7,222 nucleotides of DNA from Actinomycetota bacterium. GTDB taxonomy: Bacteria; Actinomycetota; Actinomycetes; Nanopelagicales; Nanopelagicaceae. Made by a program: the position numbers and the translations under genes. Shown one piece after another: positions 1 through 6,197 of the stretch. Position 1 is the first letter of the stretch. Each line of letters starts with the position of its first letter. The stretch covers positions 1 through 7,222 of the forward strand of contig CANLTP010000041.1 in NCBI GenBank assembly GCA_947494085.1. The letters run 5' to 3'. The notes under the pieces are model-generated. The model saw only the letters and a program-made list of their open reading frames with translations. It was not told where the DNA came from and searched no databases.

Positions 1-8
1 ATGAATCA

Positions 9-22
9 GCCAGGAAACTGGC
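9..22 (-). other. Small hairpin at the predicted 5' end of the downstream transcript
   Basis: The minus strand reads GCCAG-TTTC-CTGGC, a perfect 5-base-pair stem with a tetraloop (GAAA loop on the plus strand). It starts about where transcription from the promoter at 31-60 should begin (around 24). A 5'-terminal hairpin can slow 5'-end-dependent decay, or it may be part of a longer leader that continues past the window edge. Confidence 0.35.
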
Positions 23-30
23 AGAGGGTA

Positions 31-60
31 AGGATACGGAGCGCCTAGCCTTCAGGTCAA
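31..60 (-). promoter_or_regulatory. Promoter for the next gene downstream (outside window; rplU expected)
   Basis: The minus strand shows a -35 box TTGACC (60-55, 5 of 6 to TTGACA), an 18-base spacer, and a -10 box TATCCT (36-31, 4 of 6 to TATAAT). It points out of the left edge of the window. In many actinobacteria rne is followed by rplU-rpmA-obgE, so this would drive ribosomal proteins L21 and L27, but that gene is not visible here. The -35 begins inside the U-run of the rne terminator. Confidence 0.5.
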
Positions 61-79
61 ACCGGCCAGAACTGACCGG
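59..79 (-). terminator. Likely intrinsic terminator of rne
   Basis: Eighteen bases after the rne stop the minus strand reads CCGGTCA-GTTC-TGGCCGG, a 7-base-pair stem (one U-G wobble) with a tetraloop, followed by TTTG. The U-run is only three bases, so termination may be partial. An alternative pairing, GGTCA (78-74) with TGACC (59-55), would dissolve the stem. Three ACCGG copies (61, 75 and 81 on the plus strand) allow other folds. Confidence 0.5.
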
Positions 80-97
80 AACCGGCTAAAACAGCAC

Positions 98-2245
98 CTA
101 TTCGGGCGTAATCACACCCGTGCTAACTGCCCGACGGCGACGCTTCTGGGCTGGGGCCTTCACCTCAGCGACTTCAGCAACTTCCTCGGATTGTGTTAAA
201 TCGGTTGGCTCTTCTTCTTTTTCGATTTCGTCATGAACTTGTGGCACATAACGTTGTTCCATATCTTTATCGAGAGCAACCTTAGTTACTGGCTCAGAAT
301 GAATATGAATTCCTCGACCACCACAACTTTCGCAAGTTGTAGAGAATGCTTCGATTAATCCTTGACCAACGCGCTTACGTGTCATCTGAACTAGACCAAG
401 TGAAGTTACTTCAGCGACTTGATGCTTGGTGCGATCGCGACCTAGGCATTCAATAAGGCGACGCAGAACTAAATCTCTATTTGATTCAAGGGTCATATCG
501 ATGAAGTCGATTACAACAATTCCACCCATATCGCGCAGACGAAGCTGGCGAGCAATTTCTTCTGCCGCTTCTAAGTTGTTCTTAGTAACAGTCTCTTCCA
601 GGTTTCCACCCTTACCGATGAATTTACCGGTGTTAACGTCGATAACAATCATCGCTTCGGTGCGATCGATTACAAGAGATCCACCTGAAGGTAGATAAAC
701 CTTGCGATCAAAGGCCTTAGCAAGCTGCTCTTCAATTCGGTTTTCAACGAATAAATCACGAGTTCCAGTCCACTTTTCAATCTTTGCAGTTAGTTCAGGT
801 GCAATGTGGCCAAGATAATTATTGATGTCATCCCAAGCCTGATCGCCTTGAACGATTAACTTATCGAAGTCTTCATTGAAAATATCGCGAATTACTCGAA
901 CCGTTAAATCAGGTTCTGAGTAGAGAAGAGCTGGCGCATTTGTGCCAGATTCTGTTGATTTCTTATCAATATCTTCCCATTGTGCTTTTAGGCGAATTAC
1001 ATCGCGCTCAAGCTCTTCTTCTGATGCGCCTTCTGATGCGGTACGAACAATTACTCCAGCATCTTCTGGGATTAAATTCTTAAGAATTGTTTTAAGACGT
1101 GAACGTTCTTGATCTGGCAGGCGACGACTGATTCCGCTCATTTCACCGCTTGGAACATAAACTAAATAACGGCCAGGAAGTGAGATCTGACTAGTAAGTC
1201 TCGCACCCTTCTGCCCAATTGGATCTTTAGTTACTTGAACCAAAACTGATTGACCAGTCTTTAATACATGTTCAATTTTACGAGGTGCGCCATCTGCTAA
1301 TCCGGCAGCATCCCAATTCACTTCACCGGCATAGAGAACAGCATTACGTCCCTTACCAATATCTACGAATGCGGCTTCCATCGATGGCAGAACGTTCTGA
1401 ACTTTTCCAAGATAAACGTTTCCAACATATGAAATATTGCTATTTCTATTTACATAATGCTCGACCATGATTTTGTCTTCAAGAACTGCAATCTGGGTGC
1501 GATCTCCGGCTTGGCGAACCAACATTTGGCGATCAACGTTCTCGCGACGAGCTAAATATTCAGATTCAGTAATTACAGTTCCACGGCGGCGAACGAAATC
1601 TCTTGGTTCGCGATCATTGCGGCTGCGATTGCCTCGCTCATTACGGTTGCGATTGCGACCACCACGATCTGGCCGATCAGAACGAGTTCCTTGATCATCG
1701 CGAACTTTTCGTTCTCTCGGTTCTCTGACCTTTACAACAGTAATAACACCATCTTCTTCAATCGTTTCACCTGGAGTTACACCATCGCCCTTTGCGCGAC
1801 GGCGACGTCGGCGACGAGGACCGGTTGGTGAATCTTCGCTAGCTTCAGAAATATCTCCGGCATCTAACTCTTCGTCAGTCTCGGAATCGTGATCCACATT
1901 TGTTTCGTCAGAATCTCTTCCACCGCGACGACGGCCTCTTCCACCACGACGGCGGCGGCGAGAATTTAAACCAGCACCAGAATCTGCTTCAGACTCTTCG
2001 CTTGATTCAACCGGCTCTGCAACCTCAGCCTTCGCCTTAACTTTCTTTGGCGCTACAGCTTCTGGTGCGGCCTGAAACATTGGGACTGGAATGCTTGCAG
2101 CACTTGTTTTCTTAGTAGCTTTTACTTCTGCTACTTCAGCAACTTCAGTTGCTTCTACTTCATTATTATTTTCAACTTTAGCTGCAGCTTTGGCCGCAGA
2201 TTTCTTAGTTGCACGCTTGCGCGCGCCTTTTGGCACTATAGCCAT
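98..2245 (-). CDS. rne: Ribonuclease E/G family endoribonuclease
   Basis: 715 residues, ATG start, TAG stop. It is a single-strand-specific endoribonuclease that starts mRNA decay and processes rRNA and tRNA. Residues 1-225 are low-complexity and likely disordered: Lys/Ala-rich, then acidic, with arginine clusters at 95-110 and 144-150 and an RGG/RN-rich stretch at 187-222. The core follows. An S1 RNA-binding domain spans about 255-350 (YLGKVQNVLPSMEAAFVDIG). R401-T402 in VIVRTAS match the 5'-monophosphate sensor R169/T170 of E. coli RNase E. Catalytic D536 (IVIDVNTGK) and D580 (IVVIDFIDM) match D303 and D346. C638-E-S-C641 is the Zn-link CxxC. A short acidic C-terminal tail ends with a basic KRRRR patch. 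The total is shorter than E. coli RNase E (1061) but longer than RNase G, with the extension at the N-terminus as in actinobacterial enzymes. The 10-residue string EVAEVAEVKA occurs identically at 34-43 and 688-697. The core is intact. Confidence 0.95.
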   Translation of the reverse strand: MAIVPKGARKRATKKSAAKAAAKVENNNEVEATEVAEVAEVKATKKTSAASIPVPMFQAAPEAVAPKKVKAKAEVAEPVESSEESEADSGAGLNSRRRRRGGRGRRRGGRDSDETNVDHDSETDEELDAGDISEASEDSPTGPRRRRRRRAKGDGVTPGETIEEDGVITVVKVREPRERKVRDDQGTRSDRPDRGGRNRNRNERGNRSRNDREPRDFVRRRGTVITESEYLARRENVDRQMLVRQAGDRTQIAVLEDKIMVEHYVNRNSNISYVGNVYLGKVQNVLPSMEAAFVDIGKGRNAVLYAGEVNWDAAGLADGAPRKIEHVLKTGQSVLVQVTKDPIGQKGARLTSQISLPGRYLVYVPSGEMSGISRRLPDQERSRLKTILKNLIPEDAGVIVRTASEGASEEELERDVIRLKAQWEDIDKKSTESGTNAPALLYSEPDLTVRVIRDIFNEDFDKLIVQGDQAWDDINNYLGHIAPELTAKIEKWTGTRDLFVENRIEEQLAKAFDRKVYLPSGGSLVIDRTEAMIVIDVNTGKFIGKGGNLEETVTKNNLEAAEEIARQLRLRDMGGIVVIDFIDMTLESNRDLVLRRLIECLGRDRTKHQVAEVTSLGLVQMTRKRVGQGLIEAFSTTCESCGGRGIHIHSEPVTKVALDKDMEQRYVPQVHDEIEKEEEPTDLTQSEEVAEVAEVKAPAQKRRRRAVSTGVITPE

Positions 2246-2254
2246 AACGTTAAA

Positions 2255-2260
2255 TCCTCA
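2255..2260 (-). promoter_or_regulatory. Shine-Dalgarno of rne
   Basis: The minus strand reads TGAGGA, 9 bases upstream of the ATG at 2245-2243. It is the only good site near the beginning of the long frame and fixes the start there, which means the whole basic/acidic N-terminal extension is translated. Confidence 0.65.
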
Positions 2261-2268
2261 TCTAAATA

Positions 2269-2307
2269 CTAATTCTTGGTAAAACTTCCTTTTGAAAGCT
2301 TTTGCAT
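2269..2307 (-). CDS. Possible 12-codon leader ORF upstream of rne
   Basis: A short frame in the rne leader starts with ATG and ends with TAG, encoding MQKLSKGSFTKN. A GAGG Shine-Dalgarno-like sequence (2320-2317) lies 9 bases upstream of the ATG. The peptide is basic (three Lys) and has no run of a single regulatory amino acid, so a classical attenuation leader peptide is not indicated. Its stop falls 8 bases before the rne ribosome binding site and 23 bases before the rne start, so it could influence translation of rne. At this length a chance ORF is quite possible. No function is claimed. Confidence 0.22.
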   Translation of the reverse strand: MQKLSKGSFTKN

Positions 2308-2330
2308 CTGCTGCTACCTCGAGTAATTAA

Positions 2331-2352
2331 GGCCTTCAAGTTCGTTGAGGCC
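2331..2352 (-). other. Bulged hairpin in the rne leader
   Basis: The minus strand reads GGCC-TCAA-CGAAC-TTGA-A-GGCC: two 4-base-pair stems separated by a single bulged A, closing a 5-base loop. A small CGCTC/GAGCG inverted repeat (2352-2362) lies immediately upstream. Structured 5' leaders are known to mediate autoregulation of RNase E in E. coli, but whether this hairpin does so is inference. A short AT-rich run (TTAATTA) follows, so a weak terminator or attenuator is also possible. Confidence 0.4.
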
Positions 2353-2379
2353 GCTCGGAGCGCGAAATGCTAAGTGAAA

Positions 2380-2408
2380 GTATTACCTAAAATCTGGCTA
2401 AAGACCAA
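2380..2408 (-). promoter_or_regulatory. Weak candidate promoter for rne
   Basis: The minus strand shows TTGGTC (2408-2403), a 17-base spacer, then TAATAC (2385-2380). Spacing is ideal, but each box matches the housekeeping consensus at only about half its positions and the final T of the -10 is missing. If used, it would give a leader of roughly 130 bases. It is the best pair I could find in the gap. Transcription of rne by read-through from rodA is an equal possibility. Confidence 0.25.
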
Positions 2409-2416
2409 CTTCGCCC

Positions 2417-2444
2417 CCGCTTATGCGGAAATTATTTATTTCCG
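2417..2444 (-). terminator. Overlapping hairpins just after the rodA stop (possible weak terminator or 3'-end structure)
   Basis: On the minus strand, two bases after the rodA TAG, CGGAAAT-AAATA-ATTTCCG forms a perfect 7-base-pair stem (2444-2426). It is followed by CCGC-ATAA-GCGG (2428-2417), which shares the CCG with the first stem, so the two are mutually exclusive. No clear U-run follows, so a classical intrinsic terminator is doubtful. It may instead mark an RNA processing site or protect the 3' end, with some read-through into rne. Confidence 0.35.
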
Positions 2445-2446
2445 GT

Positions 2447-3598
2447 CTATCTGGTGCGCAGATGAACGTTCTGAATCAAGCCTAAACCGATCAAATTCGC
2501 GAACATGCTCGAGCCGCCATAGGACATAAATGGCAATGGCACACCGGTCATTGGGACCAAGCCCATTGTCATTCCGATATTTTCAAATGTCTGAAATGCA
2601 AACCACGCAATTACGCCAACACAAACTAAGCGCCCAAATAAATCATCCGTTCGTTTCGCAATTGTAAATGCCCGCATAAAGAAAATCGTAAAGAGCAGCA
2701 AAATTAAGCCACTCCCCAAGAAGCCTAACTCTTCACCAGCAACTGTAAATATAAAGTCAGTCTGTTGTTCTGGAACAAAACGGCCATTTGTTTGAGGACC
2801 ATCGAATAGCCCTTTACCAATAATTCCACCAGAACCAATTGTGATTCTTGATTGGCGAAGTTGATATCCCGTTGATTGTGGATCTGCAGATGGATCTACA
2901 AATGATTGAAGTCTTGCTACTTGATAATCATCAACAATTCCGGCTTTAACTGCGGTAAATCCACCAACGACTGCAAGTAGCAGCAAACCAACTACCCACC
3001 TTGTTGGCGCACCAGAAGTTCCAATGATTGCAACAACAGCCGCACTAATAATTACGACGGTTCCAAGATCGGGCTGTATCAAAATTAATAGGATAGGAAC
3101 TGCAGCGATTGCGAGTGCTTTAAGAACATCTTGATCAGTTGGATTTGCATCAGTGTCGCGCTTCTCTGCCAAAATCATAGAAATTCCAACAATGATTGCA
3201 ATCTTTGCTAACTCAGCGGGTTGGATTTGGAAACCACCTGGAAAAGAAATCCAAGCTTGGGCGCCGTTAATTTCACTTCCCAATCCAGGGATTCTTACAA
3301 TAATTAATCCAATTACCGCAAGCCCCCAAACAATCGGGGTATATGCACGCAATAATCGGTAATCAATAAGTGTGGTTCCATATGCAAGTAAGCCACCAAT
3401 TAAAATATTTACTACATGGCGCTTTAAATAATATTCTGGATCAAGTCCTTGCGCGGCAAACCAATTCCTTGTGGCTGCATAAACCAGAAGGGTTCCAATG
3501 ATTAAAAGCGCCGCAACTGAGAAAGTTAAAATCCGATCAAACTGCCCGAAATTCTCACGGAACCGATCACGCCTTCTGTGATTTGAATAGATGCTCAT
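2447..3598 (-). CDS. rodA: SEDS peptidoglycan glycosyltransferase RodA
   Basis: 383 residues, ATG start overlapping the mrdA TGA by 4 bases, TAG stop. RodA is the multi-pass SEDS polymerase that joins lipid II into glycan strands and forms a synthase with PBP2. A basic cytoplasmic N-terminus (HRRRDRFRENF) is followed by about ten membrane helices (first at about 23-42, last at about 362-379). Family signatures are present: NGAQAWISF (111-119, with W116), IQPAELAKIA (125-134), GYQLRQSRITIGSGG (244-258), PEQQTDFIFTVAGEELGF (276-293) and GVPLPFMSYGGSS (352-364). D281 in the QTDFIF motif matches the conserved catalytic aspartate of RodA (D280 in B. subtilis). The paralogue FtsW is the main alternative, but the position directly after PBP2 in an mre operon favours RodA. 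It is the last gene of the elongasome cluster here. Confidence 0.95.
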   Translation of the reverse strand: MSIYSNHRRRDRFRENFGQFDRILTFSVAALLIIGTLLVYAATRNWFAAQGLDPEYYLKRHVVNILIGGLLAYGTTLIDYRLLRAYTPIVWGLAVIGLIIVRIPGLGSEINGAQAWISFPGGFQIQPAELAKIAIIVGISMILAEKRDTDANPTDQDVLKALAIAAVPILLILIQPDLGTVVIISAAVVAIIGTSGAPTRWVVGLLLLAVVGGFTAVKAGIVDDYQVARLQSFVDPSADPQSTGYQLRQSRITIGSGGIIGKGLFDGPQTNGRFVPEQQTDFIFTVAGEELGFLGSGLILLLFTIFFMRAFTIAKRTDDLFGRLVCVGVIAWFAFQTFENIGMTMGLVPMTGVPLPFMSYGGSSMFANLIGLGLIQNVHLRTR

Positions 3599-5679
3599 GG
3601 TTTCACCAATTTAGCGTTCTTTGGATCGACTTTAGGCAATTGGCTTGGAACGCCATTAGGAAATATTTCTTTTGTCGGGTCAACTTTTCCACCAGATACT
3701 CCAAAGAGCGAAGTGTAAATATCCTTTACGCCGACTGCAGAAATTGATCCACCGAAACCACCCTGGCTAACAACCATCACAACTGCATATTTTGGTTTTT
3801 CTGCTGGCGCAAATGAGGCGAACCATGCGGTATCAGCTTTAGCTGAACCATCTTTATTTCTACCTTTATCTTCTGCAGTTCCAGTCTTTCCTGCGATCGA
3901 GACCGGGAAGCCGGAGAATGCGCCGGCACCGGTTCCCTCAGTAACTACAGCTCGCAACGCTTCACGTAGAAATTTACTTGATTTCTTAGATAGCACGTTA
4001 GTAGCAATAACTTCTGGCGTAAATTCTTTTACGACTTGACCATTAGGTTTAATGATTGCTCTGGCGACTTGCGGTTTATACATAGTGCCACCATTAGCAA
4101 TCGCAGCATAAAGCTGAGTCATTTGGATTGGTGTCATCAAAGTATCGCCCTGGCCGATTGAGAAGTTAACCGCATCACCAGCTCGAAGGATATTTCCATC
4201 TAAACAATTTTCGCGGGCAACTTCTATCAAGAAAGGAGTCAGATCTGATTTCTTTGCCCGAGTTTTGAAATTACAATAGAAATTCTTATTTTCTTTATAA
4301 ATTGCCTCCTTCCAAGCGCGATCCGGAAGTCGTCCTGATGCCTCGCTTGGAAGATCAATTCCAGTTGTTTTTCCTAAACCAAAACCTCGAGCAGCAGTGA
4401 AGAAATAGTCATTTAACCCCGATTTAGGAAATAACCCGCCATCACGAAGCCACTCGTCATATGCAATTTGATACCAAATAGTGTCGCAAGAAACTGCGAT
4501 TGCGCGCTTCATATTGATTGTTCCTTGTGACTTGCTTTCAAAATTTGCGAACTCTCGATTACCAATCAGCACTTTAGAGGGACATTTATAACTGGCGCTC
4601 ATGTCATATCCAGCATTCATCGCCGCAACAACGGATACTGATTTAAAGGTAGATGCAGGTGCATACATTCCTTGAAGCGGGCGATTTAATGCTGGAACGC
4701 CAGAGCTTTCACTAAACAAATTATTTGCCTGCTTCTGAGTTAAACCAACTTGCCAGATATTTGGATCATAAGTTGGATAGGAAGCAAGTGCCAAAATTTT
4801 TCCACTGTTTACATCCATAACAATCGCAGCGCCACCGTCTGCTCGTCCACCCAGTGACTTCGCTCTTAACACTGCACCTTGTAGCGCTTTTTCTGTTGAA
4901 GCTTGCAATCTTGCATCAAGATTTGTAACTAAGTTAAATCCTGGGACTGGTTGCGTACTGATAGCTTGCTTTGTAACAGACTCTTTTCGATCAACGATTA
5001 CTGTTTTTATCCCAGCCCGTCCCCTTAAGTATTCGTCATATTGAAGTTCTAAACCATCTTTACCGATGGTTTCTTCGCGGTAATAATTCTTATCTGAATC
5101 TGCTAAATCATCTTCATTTACTGAGCCCACATACCCGAGAACGTGCGCACCATTTTCTCCTGCCATCGCTGGATAACTGCGAACTGGAACAGATTGAGCG
5201 CTTATGCCAGGAAACAAATCAGAATTTTCTAAAACCTTCAAAGCTTGTTCGGTAGTAGCAGTTCTTGTAATTGGAATAGGTTGAAACCTAGTTCCCTTCC
5301 AGCATCCAGCGTTCTCACTCGCCGGTAACTCGCCACAAAGCCTTGTGATTACATAAACATTGTTTGCAGTTTTTCCAACTAACTTTGCAACGCGGGCCAG
5401 AACTACTACGCCCTTATCTGGCAATTTATCTAACGTGCTGCGATCAACTGAAATAACCATTCCCGGGCGATCCATAACAAGTGGGATACCTGAGCTATCA
5501 ACAATTGCACCACGAATGGCTGGGTTCACCACATCTCTGCTCTGAATACTTAAAGCAGCATCTTGATAAGTTAAGCCAGCAGCGACCTGCAGATAAAAAA
5601 GCCGGCCTCCTAGCGCAAGCATGAGTGAAATAATTAGTGCTTGAACAATTACTAGATTTAGCCTTGAGCGAAGACTCAT
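3595..5679 (-). CDS. mrdA: Penicillin-binding protein 2 (class B, transpeptidase of the elongasome)
   Basis: 694 residues, ATG start. This is a class B PBP: it cross-links peptidoglycan stem peptides (D,D-transpeptidase, beta-lactam target) and works with RodA during lateral wall growth. It has an N-terminal membrane anchor at about 8-30, a pedestal/dimerisation domain at about 50-240 and a transpeptidase domain at about 283-660. The active-site motifs are complete: S343-T-F-K346 (nucleophile Ser343), S397-C-D399 (the SxD variant usual in PBP2 rather than SxN) and K598-T-G600. The segment GDAVNFSIGQGDT (501-513) is also typical. Besides C366 and C398 there are two close cysteine pairs outside the membrane, C115/C126 and C469/C492, which I believe are common in actinobacterial PBP2. 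A Lys/Pro-rich tail of about 30 residues ends the protein. Both ends overlap neighbouring genes by 4 bases (ATGA). It is longer than E. coli PBP2, mainly from the tail and small insertions. The alternative, a division PBP3/FtsI, is unlikely in this operon. Confidence 0.95.
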   Translation of the reverse strand: MSLRSRLNLVIVQALIISLMLALGGRLFYLQVAAGLTYQDAALSIQSRDVVNPAIRGAIVDSSGIPLVMDRPGMVISVDRSTLDKLPDKGVVVLARVAKLVGKTANNVYVITRLCGELPASENAGCWKGTRFQPIPITRTATTEQALKVLENSDLFPGISAQSVPVRSYPAMAGENGAHVLGYVGSVNEDDLADSDKNYYREETIGKDGLELQYDEYLRGRAGIKTVIVDRKESVTKQAISTQPVPGFNLVTNLDARLQASTEKALQGAVLRAKSLGGRADGGAAIVMDVNSGKILALASYPTYDPNIWQVGLTQKQANNLFSESSGVPALNRPLQGMYAPASTFKSVSVVAAMNAGYDMSASYKCPSKVLIGNREFANFESKSQGTINMKRAIAVSCDTIWYQIAYDEWLRDGGLFPKSGLNDYFFTAARGFGLGKTTGIDLPSEASGRLPDRAWKEAIYKENKNFYCNFKTRAKKSDLTPFLIEVARENCLDGNILRAGDAVNFSIGQGDTLMTPIQMTQLYAAIANGGTMYKPQVARAIIKPNGQVVKEFTPEVIATNVLSKKSSKFLREALRAVVTEGTGAGAFSGFPVSIAGKTGTAEDKGRNKDGSAKADTAWFASFAPAEKPKYAVVMVVSQGGFGGSISAVGVKDIYTSLFGVSGGKVDPTKEIFPNGVPSQLPKVDPKNAKLVKP

Positions 5680-6197
5680 ATTCGCTCTCTTGAAGTCAGC
5701 GTTAAGGCACGTAATTTAACAATTATCGGAAGTAAAACTGATGAGAATAATAAGGTCCAAAGGCCGTTACCAAATACTGTCTTCAAATTATTTAGAATAT
5801 TTCCATTGTTTTCGCCCAGAACTAAACCTATTACTAGGAAAATTAGAAGAGTAATTGTTGCGCCAGCAGTTACAAATAATACAAATGCCATAGGTCGTTC
5901 AGTGAAGTCCCCAATACTTTCGCGGTTACGTGAAAATAGGTAACCAACTATCGTAAGAATTAGCGCCCATTTTCCAAATGGTGAATCAGAAGATGGTGAG
6001 AGATCCAGGATAATTCCGGCAATGAAGCCAAATGAAATAGCACCAAATCGATCTTCCAGGGCCATCAAACCAAGAACTGCACAGAGATAAAGTGAGAAGC
6101 CTGATATTGGAAAATTAATTTTCGAGATTGCAGATTCTTGAACTATGAAGAAGAAGATGAGCAAAAGCGAACTGAACCCGACTCGACTCCAGCTCAA
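5676..6197 (-). CDS. mreD: Rod shape-determining membrane protein MreD
   Basis: 173 residues and strongly hydrophobic, with about six predicted membrane segments (about 7-22, 33-47, 51-67, 76-89, 102-127 and 144-161). MreD is an integral membrane partner of MreC in the elongasome and its biochemical role is poorly defined. The most recognisable part is the stretch GFIAGIILDLSP (57-68) followed by PFGKWALILTIVGYL, which matches the G-x-L/I-x-G-x-x-x-D-L-x-P pattern of MreD. The start is TTG, overlapping the mreC TGA by 4 bases. The stop overlaps the mrdA start by 4 bases. The weak start codon may lower MreD output relative to its neighbours. MreD diverges fast, so the call rests on topology, the short motif and the position between mreC and PBP2. 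Confidence 0.92.
   Translation of the reverse strand: MSWSRVGFSSLLLIFFFIVQESAISKINFPISGFSLYLCAVLGLMALEDRFGAISFGFIAGIILDLSPSSDSPFGKWALILTIVGYLFSRNRESIGDFTERPMAFVLFVTAGATITLLIFLVIGLVLGENNGNILNNLKTVFGNGLWTLLFSSVLLPIIVKLRALTLTSRERI

Noticed and set aside
1..48. Plus-strand ATG at the first base of the window (MNQPGNWQRVRIRSA)
   Set aside because: It has 15 codons, no visible upstream signal because it begins at the edge, and it opposes a good minus-strand promoter and hairpin.
426..698. Plus-strand open frame of 90 codons
   Set aside because: It lies opposite the conserved RNase E catalytic core. Its product is low-complexity Arg/Ser-rich with no recognisable domain, as expected of an antisense shadow.
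1285..1694. Two further plus-strand frames opposite the RNase
   Set aside because: They are antisense to the S1 domain and the arginine-rich tail, with unnatural Arg/Leu/Ser-rich products and no conserved motif.
2091..2282. Plus-strand open frame of 63 codons with a hydrophobic, Ala/Ser/Thr-rich N-terminus
   Set aside because: It is the complement of the low-complexity Ala/Lys/Glu N-terminal tail of the RNase. Repetitive antisense codons explain the composition, so it is not treated as a small membrane protein.
2371..2409. TTG-started minus-strand mini-frame (MVFSQILGNTFT) in the rodA-rne gap after a G-rich run
   Set aside because: The start codon is weak, and the G-run is part of the hairpin region after rodA. 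It also overlaps the candidate promoter. Evidence is thinner than for the ATG-started leader ORF at 2307.
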